A DNA stretch of 64,000 bases, taken from Scilla litardierei. Its lineage: Eukaryota; Streptophyta; Magnoliopsida; Asparagales; Asparagaceae. Each line of letters opens with the position of its first letter. The first letter of the stretch is position 1. The notes below the pieces were generated by a model. It did not search any database and was not told the DNA's origin. It saw nothing but the letters and a program-made list of their open reading frames with translations. The position numbers and the translations under genes were made by a program. Location of the stretch: the NCBI GenBank assembly GCA_030789695.1, contig CM061140.1:82026422-82090421 (forward strand). Direction: 5' to 3'. This document shows, piece after piece, positions 53,896 to 64,000 of the stretch.

Positions 53896-54255
53896 GCTAT
53901 AGACCGGCAACAGCGCGAGAGCGTGAGCTTGGTTCTACATTCAGTTGTAACTAGTTCATCCAAATTCTCATTCAAGCAATTTTGATACCGATAAACCACA
54001 TTTATGAAATACGGTGAGTAGCGGGGATTCCACATTCCCTAGACGTTCTTTATTTGATTTGATATTTCCGCATTTTTGTCTGACGATTGTGACAGGATCG
54101 CCGAAGGCAAATTTCTCTCTTAAATAGCCAGGTTGATTTGAACAAGCACGGTCATTCGTCCTCCCTGTGTTCGATAACCCGCTTGTCGCTATACCGTGCC
54201 CTTGCGGTAAAACTACAACCGTTCTTTGGGTCACATCCCGGAGTGATCAAGTTTT

Positions 54256-54273
54256 TGGCGTCGTTGCCGGGGA
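54256..54273 (+). promoter_or_regulatory. Primer-binding site (tRNA-Asp type)
   Basis: TGGCGTCGTTGCCGGGGA, six bases after the LTR. Differs by one base from the TGGCGCCGTTGCCGGGGA known from Athila and Tat elements. Confidence 0.8.
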
Positions 54274-54402
54274 GGCGATTGCGTTTGATTCTTTCTCACC
54301 CTAGCTATTTCTTTTTTTTATTATCATTATTTTTATTTCTTATCTCTTACCTAACCCTTCCACGGTACTAATCATTTCTTTGAAACTCTGTTTCCCCTGT
54401 GC

Positions 54403-57174
54403 ATGTACACGAGATCTACGGCGGACCCTGAAGCTTTATTATTTGATCCCGAGATCGAACGTACCACGCGGAGACTTAGAGCGAAAAGGAGACAAAATCT
54501 GGAAGGGCGGTTTATGACCAACCCGGAAACTGCGGATCAATTAGCGGCAAGAATGTCGAGGATAATTTCTATTCGAGATAGGCTTCGGCCTAAGACCTCT
54601 TCCACTACCTCATCCATTGCCATGCCGGAGTTGGCGGCTGACAAGAACTTCGAGCTAAAGACTGGATTAGTGGTTCTGATGCAGCAGGATCCATTTCATG
54701 GGAATGCCCATGAAAATCCTCACTACCATATACAATTGTTCTTGTCGAAATGCGCCACATTCCAGATGCCGGGGGTCTCCATCGATGCCATCAGACTGCG
54801 TCTCTTCCCTTTCACGCTAAAGGACAAGGCACTATACTGGTTGAGGATGCAAGCTGAGGGTGTCTTCACCACTTGGGACGAGTTGGCGAGTGCATTTATT
54901 GATAAGTTCTATCCGCCATCCAAGACGGTGAAGATCCGGAGCGCTCTCATGTCCTTCAAGCAAGGACCACAGGAGACGCTCTATGAAGCTTGGGAGCGTT
55001 TTAAGGATTTGCAGCATCAATGCCCGCATCATAGCATTGAAGACTGGGAGTTAGTTCATAGCTTCTACAACGGTCTCCAACCGGGGACCAAACAAATTAT
55101 TGATGCCGCGGCTAATGGTGCTATCTTGTCAAAGACTCCCGAGGAAGCTACGGCCCTAATTGAGGAGATGGCCTCAAATAATCAACAATGGGGCGATGAG
55201 CGAGGACACTCTACGTCCTCCTTGAAGCCGACTAGTATCTATGAGGCGAAGGCCGTGGCGGAGCTTACAAGAAAGTTTGATTCTCTCCACAAGGTAGTGG
55301 AGAGATTGGAGAAGTTTATCACGGAGCCCCAAGGAGCCACATCCACCTCCGCACCGACTAACCAAATGTGTGATTGGCAAGACCAATCTCAAGCCATGTA
55401 CGTGGGAGGAGAGCAAGGAGAAGGATCCTTGGAGCAAGTACAATATGTTGCGGGGAACCAAGGATATTGGGCCAATCCGGCCGCAAGAAATCATCCCGGA
55501 TTCTCCTACGCCAACAATGAAGGAGCTTTGAACCTGCCACAACCGCCACCTCAACAAGCCCGACCACCACTACCACCCCAACAACAAAACTATCCACCGA
55601 GGGGGCCTACTCAACAAAATTTTCAACCGAAGCAACAAGTTCCACCATATAGGCCGCCCGGATACAACCAAGGGTGGAGGAATAAAAATCAAAACCCTCC
55701 TCAAGTTCAACAACGATCCGACTTCGAAGCTAGAGTGGAGGCGTTCATGGTCGAGCAAAATAAGGTCAATACTATATTAAAGGCGGGGCAAGACTCCCTT
55801 AATACCGTTGTGGCTCAAATATCGGAGCAATTGGCGTTGCTCAATCGGAACACTAAACGATTGCCGGCGCAACCCGAGCAAAACCCACGGGGCAACACCG
55901 GTCACATCAATGCCGTGGTTGCCGTTACTACTAGAGGCGGGAAGGACACCACCCCGGCCATGATTCCTACCGAGGAGCCCGTGGAGGAAAGCTTGGAGCC
56001 GATTGAGCCGGTAGTTGAAGTTGATAAGGAGAAGGAGCCGCAAGAAAAGGAGAAATCTAGAGCGGAGCAATTGATCGAGGAGAGGCGCTTCATGCCGCCG
56101 GTCCCATTCCCCCAAAGACTAGCGAGAGAGAAAATGGAGAAAAGGCTAGCGAAGTTCCTCGAGTATCTAAGAGGAGTTAGCCTCAATATTCCCTTCCTCG
56201 ACGCCATCGTGGAGATCCCCACATATGCTAAATTCTTGAAGGACTTGATTTCGGGGAGAAAGAGGAAGGAGAAGATCATGCTAGCCGAGTAGGGCTCTTG
56301 GTTTACCAAGAGAGAAAAGGAGCCTGCCAAATTTAAAGATCCGGGGAGTTTTCGGATTCCTTGCACCTTGGGCGGCGTCCCTCTTCAAAAGGCGTTGGTT
56401 GATCTAGGGGCTAGTGTGAGCCTCATGCCTCTCTCCATGTTCTTAAGGCTAAACACCGGGACAAAGTTGAAACCTACCGACATGCGCATTCAATTGGCCG
56501 ATGGGTGAATAACAAGGCCGGTAGGGATCGCCGAAGACATACCGCTACAAGTCCCGGGTGGAATATGCTTACCATGTGACTTTGTGATCATGGACGTTAA
56601 GGAGGAGGGAGATACGTCATTGATACTTGGACGCCCGTTCCTCGCCACCGCCGGAGTAATTGTTGACGTGCGCGAAGGTACCCTAACTTTAAACGTCGGC
56701 AACATTGAGCTGGAGCTCCACATTCTTAAGGCTATGAAGCACATGCCTTACCACGAGGAACTTGACTACATGGACCTCCTTGATGAGGTGATAGAGGAGG
56801 CGATCCCCCACTCAATTGGCTCTCTTTTTGATGAAGATTTAGAGGAAGGCCCGGATTTAGGCCAAGATGAGAAGAAAGATGATTCCCCCGACCTCTCCGC
56901 TGAAAATGATGAAGGCGACGCTGATGTCGCAAGGATTCGAGAGCTCTGCAAGCTCTCGAAATTAAAGTCTCCAAAGAAAGCTCCTCCGGTACGGAGATCG
57001 GCGTCACCGGTAAAGCCGTTGACCGGAGCAAATGCTAGCTTGGGGGAGCCTCCCCCCAACACTATTCGAGATGGGAGACCACCGAGGGAGAACACGCCGC
57101 CACGTCCAAATCCAAGCGCGCTCCCCGGAAAGTTTGATGGGTGCATCTCATATGCACCAAACATCCCGCATTGA
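54403..57174 (+). pseudogene. gag: Athila-like gag-protease, two in-frame stops
   Basis: 924 codons. Starts MYTRSTADPEALLFDP. Gag domain at about 90-260 (DPFHGNAHENPHYHIQLF, LKDKALYWLRM, FIDKFYPPSKTVKIRS). Then a Gln- and Pro-rich region (about 375-440) and an acidic Glu/Lys stretch (about 525-560). After TAG 56290-56292 comes the protease with ALVDLGASVSLMPLSMF (about 665-681) and LILGRPFLATAGV, interrupted by TGA 56506-56508. The DLGAS active site is normal for Athila. The frame ends at 57174 after an acidic tail, without RT. No zinc knuckle is visible. It would form particles and cut polyproteins if the stops were read through. Confidence 0.85.
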
Positions 57175-58381
57175 TTGAAAATTATAGTGGGTCGAGCTCA
57201 TGACCTTAAACGAGCGCTTGTCGGGAGGCAACCCGACGGTTTTTGCTTTATTTTCACTTTTTTTTATTTTCTTTTAGAAATTTTTAGTGTTTTGAGTCGT
57301 TCGCCCAAAAATTTTGTGATAACGGGTCCTATTTTTCTTGACAGGAGAGGAGATAGGTAGATCCATCATGAGGAGGATGAACGAGACGACGAGGAGCGCC
57401 CCAAGAAGGCGATCGACGCTTAGGAGGAAGATGGAATCGACTGGAGGAAGAAAGACGGAGTTTAGAGCCCAAACGAAGACAAATAGCAGAACACAAGGCT
57501 CACTCGGCCGAGTATACTAGTCACTCGGCCGAGTACATAAGTTCGTCCGGCCGAGCCGCTCACGAACGAGGGAAGTCTGCTGTATCCAACTCTCTGTTTA
57601 TTTTCCTGATTTCAATATAACTGCTACTCGGCCGAGTATCTATTCCCACTCGGCCGAGTAAAATGGATACCCTCCTAGGGCGAGTCTTGCCGAGTAGCTT
57701 GAGCCACTCGGCCGAATGGACTTACTCCACTCGGTAGAGGCTGGCAAGGCCACTCGGCCGATGCGTAAGTGGGGAGGAATTTTCTATTGACCATACTCGG
57801 CCGAGTGACTTAGTCACTCGGCCGAGTCGTAACTTCTGCTATATAAGGGGTCGGGGGGAGCACGTTTTTCGAAACGCTGAAACCGATCGCGCCCCCGACC
57901 TTTCAGCTTCCCTCGCCCGCTCGCACCCCCTACTCGCCCGACCGCCGCTGCCACGCCGCCGCTCGGCCAGCCACCGCCGGCCGACCGCTCGCCGCACTTC
58001 GCCCGAGTCGCCGGCGGCGGCCGTGTCTCCGGCCACCTCCGGTACCCCCTATTTCGCCTTTTTCGTCTCTTTTTGAGTAATTTTTGAGGATCCATGTGTT
58101 AAACGACCCCCAAACCCAAATCAATTCCTATATCTATCTATGATACCCCTAATGCTCCATACATTTTGAATATTACCCACTGATATCGCCATTTCATGCG
58201 CAGGTTGCTTTTTGGAGCTTAGGGGAGCCCAGGGGAGCTTCTCGGGACTGATTTGAGCTTCGTGGAGGCGCTGACTTCACACGCTTCCGTTGCTGAGCAC
58301 TCGCGGCGTGTCTGGGTATACTCCTTCCACTCTTTTACACACACCGCACTTTTTTCACCTTTCGGCGCGCTCGGGGCCGAT
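57175..58381 (+). other. Linker between gag-protease and ORF3
   Basis: Begins with AAACGAGCGCTTGTCGGGAGGCAACCC-type sequence (57207-57234), normally found just after integrase in Athila elements. It shows that everything between protease and this point was lost. It holds a second palindrome array (57501-57829) and a T-rich stretch. A GC-rich part (57840-58060) resembles an LTR first-exon sequence. Confidence 0.65.
57501..57829. repeat. Array of ACTCGGCCGAGT palindromes, internal copy
   Basis: About ten copies, five perfect. The same palindrome as in the LTR arrays, but here far from the LTR and with otherwise different sequence between copies. Confidence 0.85.
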
Positions 58382-60526
58382 ATGCCGCCCCGGACATGCC
58401 CGCGGTCGAAGAGAGCTTCCGCCAAGCGGAAGCGGTCGGATGATGTCGGCCCCTCCCACGAGTTGGAGGACTCTCCTCCACCGTCTCCCACACACGCCAT
58501 CCACCTAGTACAGCCTGCAGGCCCCGCACACCCCGCTCAGCCTGCAGTGCACCCACAGCCCGCACAGCCTCTCCCTGCCGCTCCACAGCCACCACCACCG
58601 GCTCCACTGGTCGGGCCGCTCGGGATTACGTTCCGAGACGACGTACACCGCACCGTCTTCGATCGTATCTCCCAGCGCTCGATCGTACCCTCCAGGTTTG
58701 CACACCTCGCTGACCTAGGACGCCTGGGGGTACTAGAGGGGATGCTCACGTTGTACGACAACGTGGGCTGGCGAGATTTTCTGCAGGTGTCGGCGGATAC
58801 GTTTACCCGTCCGACACTTGAGGTTCTGAGTTCGATCGCCCGGACCGACGAGGGATGCTCGTTTCGGTTCATGGATCGAGAGTGCCAGGTCACTCTCGAT
58901 ATGATGAGAGCGTTTTTCTCGTGGCCCGCTGTCCCCGGTGCCGATCGCGGTTACGGCCCCACCCATATCCCCCCACCTTCCTTCGACGCCGGTGCCTTCT
59001 GGGCCCGGATTACGGGTCTTCACACTGCCTTTGACCCTAGTAGGGCCAAGGCCTCGGCCATTGTCCATCCCTGCCTCCGCATTGCTCAGCGCCTTATGGC
59101 GACGTCCTTTTTGGCCAGATATGAGCCGGGCATGGTGTCTACGCCAGAGCTCTACATGCTCTACGTGATGACACGTCCCAGAGCTCTATCTAGGGATGGC
59201 GATGAGCTTGTCCGCACCGTCGTGATCGATATCGCGGCATGGTTTTTAAACCGCATCATCGTATCGGTGGGCGCTCACTCACCGATATGCTGCGGCGGCC
59301 TGATCACCTTGCTTGCTCTTATGACCGGCGAGGACTTCCCCGACGACTTGCGACGCATCCCGGGCCCCACTTCTCTGTCGATAGATGTTATGGCCCGGAT
59401 GAAGATGCTTCGTCAGCATGGTGAGCGTCACTGGGTCTGGTTGCACGGCCCTTTCGGGGCCGATTACATGATTCTCCCGAGCCCTGCTCGGACTCTGATT
59501 GCACCAGCCCACGTTGACTGGCTCCCTGCGATGGATGTTCTCATCCCCGCTGCTTACGTGCTCGAGGCCGAGGAGGCCGAGCAGGCCCACGCTGCCCCTG
59601 TAGACCCTGTTGCACACCCTGCCGAGCCTGCTGCCGAGCCTGTTGACCCAGTGGCCCCTCAGCCCATACCTGACGTTTCCACTGCTCCTGACACCTCTGT
59701 CGGTGTCGAGAGCACCTTAGCTGAGCCCACTTCCACCACCTCCACCACTTCCGAGGCTGTCACCACCACTCCCACCACCCCTGGCCCTCTGTCCGTCGAG
59801 CCCCTTTGCTCCGCACTCCCCGAGCGCCCACCGACCTTTGTTGAGAGTGGAGAGCCCTCGTTCGCCGCAGTCGTGGAGACCATGGCTAGCATGATCTCCG
59901 CTGGGGTTGCACCTTTTGGTCCACACACTTCCGCCCCAGTGGTAGTCACCTCTGTCTCCACCCCTGCTGTATTCTCCGAGAGTGTCGTGGCGTCTGTCCA
60001 CACTTCTGTGCCACTGACCTCTCCGGCCACCTCGCAGCCACTTTTGCACTCTTCTTTCGCTGCTGCTGCCTCCACTTCCCACCAGCCGGTGCCCCGGCCT
60101 CACACTGAGGCCAGGCCCACATTCGCAGGCACAGCACCTTTTGTTCCCTTCCCCGCTGAGCCAGTCACCTACGCGACCCGAGTTCGCCAGCCACGCCCTG
60201 CACAGCCCCGACCGGTGCGTCCCTCTGCACCACCGCCCCCCGACACTGTACTTCAGAGCATTCGTGCTCTAGAGGGGGCGGTGAGTGGCCTCAGAGGCGA
60301 CCTTAGGACCCTGTCCTCCACCGTCTCTGCGATGGCTGGCCGCTTCGAGCTGCTACCGCAGATCCATTACTGTCTCACCCAGGTTCTGGAGCGTCTTCTA
60401 CGCGTACCCCCACCCACCCAGAAGGTTCCCGCCCACACTTCCACACACACCCGACCTGCTACCACTTCCACACTTCCACCACCACCTCCGCCTCAGGACG
60501 GAGACGGTGCAGCACCACCTTCCTAG
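58382..60526 (+). CDS. Athila-type ORF3 (ATHILA ORF-1 domain protein), 714 aa
   Basis: An open frame without stops. I start at the ATG at 58382; the frame is open further upstream but without another ATG. A basic N-terminus (MPPRTCPRSKRASAKRKRS, nuclear-signal-like) leads to a Pro-rich linker. The conserved domain is at about 80-330 (ITFRDDVHRTVFDRISQRS, FSWPAVPGADRGYG, MLYVMTRPRALSRDGDELV), followed by a long Pro/Thr/Ser/Val-rich part (about 385-615). A short heptad-like stretch (about 622-655, RALEGAVSGLRGDLRTLSST) may be a coiled coil. This ORF sits in the place of env in Athila elements, but I see no signal peptide or membrane segment. Function unknown. Confidence 0.8.
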   Translation: MPPRTCPRSKRASAKRKRSDDVGPSHELEDSPPPSPTHAIHLVQPAGPAHPAQPAVHPQPAQPLPAAPQPPPPAPLVGPLGITFRDDVHRTVFDRISQRSIVPSRFAHLADLGRLGVLEGMLTLYDNVGWRDFLQVSADTFTRPTLEVLSSIARTDEGCSFRFMDRECQVTLDMMRAFFSWPAVPGADRGYGPTHIPPPSFDAGAFWARITGLHTAFDPSRAKASAIVHPCLRIAQRLMATSFLARYEPGMVSTPELYMLYVMTRPRALSRDGDELVRTVVIDIAAWFLNRIIVSVGAHSPICCGGLITLLALMTGEDFPDDLRRIPGPTSLSIDVMARMKMLRQHGERHWVWLHGPFGADYMILPSPARTLIAPAHVDWLPAMDVLIPAAYVLEAEEAEQAHAAPVDPVAHPAEPAAEPVDPVAPQPIPDVSTAPDTSVGVESTLAEPTSTTSTTSEAVTTTPTTPGPLSVEPLCSALPERPPTFVESGEPSFAAVVETMASMISAGVAPFGPHTSAPVVVTSVSTPAVFSESVVASVHTSVPLTSPATSQPLLHSSFAAAASTSHQPVPRPHTEARPTFAGTAPFVPFPAEPVTYATRVRQPRPAQPRPVRPSAPPPPDTVLQSIRALEGAVSGLRGDLRTLSSTVSAMAGRFELLPQIHYCLTQVLERLLRVPPPTQKVPAHTSTHTRPATTSTLPPPPPPQDGDGAAPPS

Positions 60527-62486
60527 GCACCCTTGATGCCATCGATTCCTTTTGCCGTTGTGCTTCCCGTTTCTGCTGGGTCCTGATGCCTTTTTGTCCA
60601 CCCCCCCTCCCCGCCACTTGTTTTGGGATTCTCTTTTTGATCATATCTTTATATATCTTTTTTGGGAGAGAGGGAGAGTTTTTGGTGCCACTATTACATA
60701 TCTATATCACTCCTATCCGTGCATGCATCATGTCCGCATCATATTTTCATATCTTTATTTTTCTTTTTATTTTCATTTTTCCATGCATGCATCCTCACTT
60801 GCCCCTCACATTTCTTGTCTCTCGGTGTGCCACACTTTGCACATTGAGGACACTGTGCCATTTAGCTTGGGGGAGTGAGTTCTCACGTTCTTTTTCGATT
60901 TGCCACCTTTATTTTTAGTTTTTCACACCGTTTTTCACTTTTGCACTCATTTTCATTATTTTTCTTTTATTTTACCATGCATCACGTTTTTCTTATTTTT
61001 TCTGTGTGCCGCATTGTAAATAGTTCTATTTTCCCTTTATCTTTATTTCTTTTTCATCTCATGCTAGAGATGACTTTTCTATGATGATGATGACGTTGGA
61101 TTTAGCTTATTCTATATGCATGCTATATTTTTCATGTCTTAGACTTTATTTCTGATATCATATGCTATGACTTGCCTTGCATTTAGAGATAGTAACCCAC
61201 ACTTTTTCCGCATGAAAATGGATGAAATTTTATTATTAGCTGAGTCTGAATATTCATATGTATGCTATCACAGAAAACACACCAAGATTCACGCATCGAA
61301 TGCCTATATCTGGAGTACTGATTTCTTTTCCTATATCACTTCTATATGCATGAATTGTACACTTCACTTCGGGATGATTGAATGATGTTAGCTATGATAA
61401 ATCTGGATTAGTTAGCTTTTTTGTGATCGAACTGAGTAGATTAGATTACCCTGCTGAAGTTGTCGTGCATGTCTTATAGAGTGAACCGAGAGATACATTT
61501 ATTTCTTTCTCCACAAATCTTGAACATCATTTCTCTACTTTTAAAATCATTGGTGAATCTCCCCTTAGCGATTCTATTTTATGGCATTTCCCCCGCTACT
61601 AATTCCTAGCTCCAAATCTCTTATTTTATAATTAAAAAAAGAGAGAAAAAGAGAAAATATTCTTGTATATCATTATCTCTCTTTGAGTTGGGATCGTTGT
61701 GTACATATGCTATAACAAAAAAAAGAAGAAAAAAAACAAACAAAAAAAAAGAAAAAGAGGAAAAATCCTCAATAAAAGATCCCATCTCACTTTCTTCCTT
61801 TCTTCTTTCTTCTTATTACATTTGGAGCTATATAAAAATGGGGATGTAAATATTTTTTTTGTCACCATGCTTATAGATAAGCTTGGGGGAGGGGATCCAT
61901 TGATGTGTGAGAGAGTGACTACTTGACGTTGCACGATGACCTAGGCTAAGTAATATTCTATACTCGGTGAGATTATTTTTAGCTTTACGAAATCCAGAAA
62001 TCTAAGCCTAGCGTTCATTTCATGAAATCCATACTTTTCTATTCTCTCTATTCTATAGTGTGATACTCTTATACTCCTGATAGAAAGCGTTCAATTGAAA
62101 AGTGTGTGATCTGTGATTTGTATACCGCTTTAAATGATTCAGACGATGTTAATTTTAAAATTATTCCGTTTTTCATGATTATATCGTTGTTCGTGGGTTT
62201 TCCGTTTCTATTTGCACTATTATACTATGATATCAAAATAAAATCCTTTGACATGTATTTTTCATTCGGTGCATGATGTATGCGTAAGTGGAACCCATGT
62301 CCTGAGAAAATGATCTAGTATCCTACCTCTTCGCTTCTCTCTCTTCTTTATTTTCATTTCGTTTTCCATTCTTCTCCGTTTTTCATTTTTCATTTTTTTT
62401 TCACCATTTTCCTTTTCCAAATTCCACCGGGTTCGCCATTTACTTATCTTCCTCGAGGACGAGTAAGAGGCAAGCTTGGGGGATTT
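60527..62486 (+). other. 3' untranslated region of the Athila-like element
   Basis: T-rich, no gene. AAGCTTGGGGGA occurs twice before the end (a GCTTGGGGGAG at 60868 and another at 61881), then the polypurine tract at 62471-62482. The T-rich stretches have CATGCATG words near 60720-60790. Confidence 0.6.
62471..62486 (+). promoter_or_regulatory. Polypurine tract of the Athila-like element
   Basis: CAAGCTTGGGGGATTT directly before the 3' LTR, preceded by GAGGACGAG, as in Athila elements. Confidence 0.75.
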
Positions 62487-64000
62487 TGATCACTCCTTAT
62501 TTTACACCCTTTTTCCGCATGTTTGCATGCCATTTAGATCGCCCAAATCATGTTTTTCACGATATATCGACGATATTGCGATGCTTTTCACGATTTGTTG
62601 TTTTTGTCGCATTTCAGGTGATTTGGCGCGATTTGGAGTGATCTCGAGATGCGCTTACTCTAGACGGTCACCAACGACCTCCCCGTGGGGTATTTTGCTG
62701 TTGGAGAGGAGCGGAAGAAGAACGGACGTCGCAGGAGCGACGAGGAGGCCAAAATAAGCAGATTGGGCATTTTTTGTGTTCCACTCGGCCGAGTGGAGGA
62801 GCCACTCGGCCGACCAGCGAGACACCGCTCGGCTGACCAGTTCAGACACGATTTCTATGTGCACTCGGCCGAGCGACGGAGACCACATCGGCCGAGTGAC
62901 GAGACCACGTCCGCCCGAGTGGCGCCCAGACGAAGCCTTTCAAAAATCTCCAAGTTTCTGTTTTTCGGCTGCCTGAGCTTCAGAAGACCCACTCGGCCGA
63001 GTGGAGAATCCTGTCCGCCCGAGTACTATGAAGCCATCGGCCGAGTGACGACAACTCACTCGGCCGGGCCGCCCCCGAAGTAGAGACCCCTGAAGGCCCC
63101 GACTTACTGGAAAATTACAGGGTTTTCACTCGGCCGAGCGACTTTTGTCACTCGGCCGAGTGCGATGCGCTGCCTGTAGCGAAAACTGCGAAAAACAAGC
63201 TGTGCAGGGGTATTTTGGTCACAGTTTTTGGACGATTTTGGGGGCTATTTAAACCCTGTTTTTACCCTAGTTTTGGGGGCCTCTCTCTTAGATTTTTGCA
63301 GCTTTTTAGATTAGTTTTTTTAGCTTTATTCTTGTGATTGGAGAGGAGACAAAGATTGGAATTTTGTTGGATTAATTGAAGAACTCCATTGGTTTGCATC
63401 TCTTTTCCTTAAAAATTCTATTTTTATTGCTTATCTCAATATTGTGATGAATTCTATTGCTTATTTCAACGATTATTTTTGTGATCTTGCTATGATTTGT
63501 GAGTAGTCTCCACATCTTGGGGCGTGGGGATGAACCCTACAAGCCCATTTTCATATTTGTGATGAATTGGTAGAAATTGTGCTAGAATTGTTATTAGGGA
63601 TTAGATTGGGATCAATTTACTACGGATGGCTAGGTATTCATATCAATTGGGATTTGCAAGAGATTGGATCCCAATTTGATAGGAAACCCTAGAAATCCGA
63701 ATTGGGTTGGAGTCGGATTTTCGAAGTATCGGTTTGCAAGAGATTGGACCGATACTAGGATTTCCGGTTGCAATTCCATGCCGATACTCGTTTGCAAGAG
63801 ATTGGACGGGTAGGAACTATCCCAATCTAGGTCGTGGACCGAGTTTGCAAGAGATTGGGCTCGGTGCGCGATTGGACGATGATGTTGATCCTAATGCTAG
63901 CTTCCCTAGGCTAGGGTTTGCAAGAGATTGGACCCAAACCTAGGATGGCTATAGACCGGCAACAGCGCGAGAGCGTGAGCTTGGTTCTACATTCAGTTGC
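62487..64000 (+). repeat. 3' LTR of the Athila-like element, partial
   Basis: About 1,514 of 1,815 bp. Very few differences from 52435-53949, so the insertion is young. It includes the palindrome array (62782-63162) and the hairpin array (63645-63946). Confidence 0.9.
63645..63946 (+). repeat. Constant-loop hairpin array, 3' LTR copy
   Basis: Same five hairpins. The first stem is better here (ATTGGGAT with ATCCCAAT, 8 bp, no mismatch). The third reads TACTCGT with ACGGGTA. The fifth loop is TTGCAAG instead of TTGTAAG. Confidence 0.85.

Larger units (their letters stand above)
52435..54249 (+). repeat. 5' LTR of the Athila-like element
   Basis: TGATCACTCC and GAGTGATCA ends form a 7-bp inverted terminus (TGATCAC with GTGATCA). 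It contains the ACTCGGCCGAGT palindrome array (52730-53110), TATTTAAA promoter motif (53193-53201) and the constant-loop hairpin array (53595-53895). Confidence 0.9.
52435..64000 (+). mobile_element. Athila-like Ty3/gypsy element lacking RT, RNase H and integrase (right end outside window)
   Basis: LTRs 52435-54249 (1,815 bp) and 62487 to the window end, both starting TGATCACTCC, the first ending GAGTGATCA. The primer-binding site matches tRNA-Asp, as in Athila. It has a gag-protease frame (54403-57174), a linker with the Athila-type GCGCTTGTCGGGAGGCAACC motif (57213), an ORF with the ATHILA-type domain (58382-60526) and a CAAGCTTGGGGG polypurine tract. The 4-5 kb that should encode RT, RNase H and integrase between protease and linker are missing. 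It is the youngest layer at this end, since it cuts the SIRE-like LTR. Confidence 0.9.

Noticed and set aside
58382..60526. Calling ORF3 a viral-type envelope protein
   Set aside because: Only its position is env-like. No signal peptide, membrane segment or cleavage site can be seen, so I keep it as ORF3 of unknown function.

Overview
This is a plant nuclear window made almost entirely of nested LTR retrotransposons, with one clear cellular gene. The lineages present (Del/Tekay-like chromovirus, Athila-like and Tat-like Ty3/gypsy, SIRE-like and Tnt1/Tork-like Ty1/copia) and an intact DUF247 gene point to a flowering plant. I cannot name the species. I see no bacterial genes, rRNA, tRNA or CRISPR.

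Layout. 1-8914: minus-strand Del-like derivative with 3.8 kb LTRs and an internal region that has lost gag-pol; its left end is outside the window. 9386-10442: Tat-like LTR. 10624-20253: complete minus-strand Del-like element (TSD CTCCA) with a decayed gag-pol. 20965-21880: copia relic. 24620-25150: RNase H relic. 26085-28785: 5'-truncated copia with its 3' LTR. 29918-31504: DUF247 gene. 31560-32540: duplicated MITE-like sequence. 32704-33467: copia RT relic, cut by a minus-strand gag-only SIRE-like element (33468-52434). That element's 3' LTR is itself split by a Del-like solo LTR (33957-37159, TSD CCTAA) and a complete Del-like element (38480-49075, TSD AACAT). Its 5' LTR is cut at 52434 by a plus-strand Athila-like element that runs off the right edge and lacks RT, RNase H and integrase.

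How the parts relate. The Del-like elements at 10624 and 38480 each restore one continuous gag-pol frame only if two short GT-AG intervals are removed, at the same two sites in both copies. A third candidate intron lies in the leader. Their LTRs look like split genes: TATA box, GC-rich first part, GTTNGT donor-like site, variable hairpin minisatellite, then a conserved stem-loop and an acidic micro-ORF usually ending DQS, then AATAAA. The Athila-like LTR carries five hairpins with one constant 14-nt loop and different paired stems. Three unrelated element families each carry their own array of short palindromes. These structures, more than the genes, are the unusual part of the window. All were read by eye; no alignment or folding program was run.
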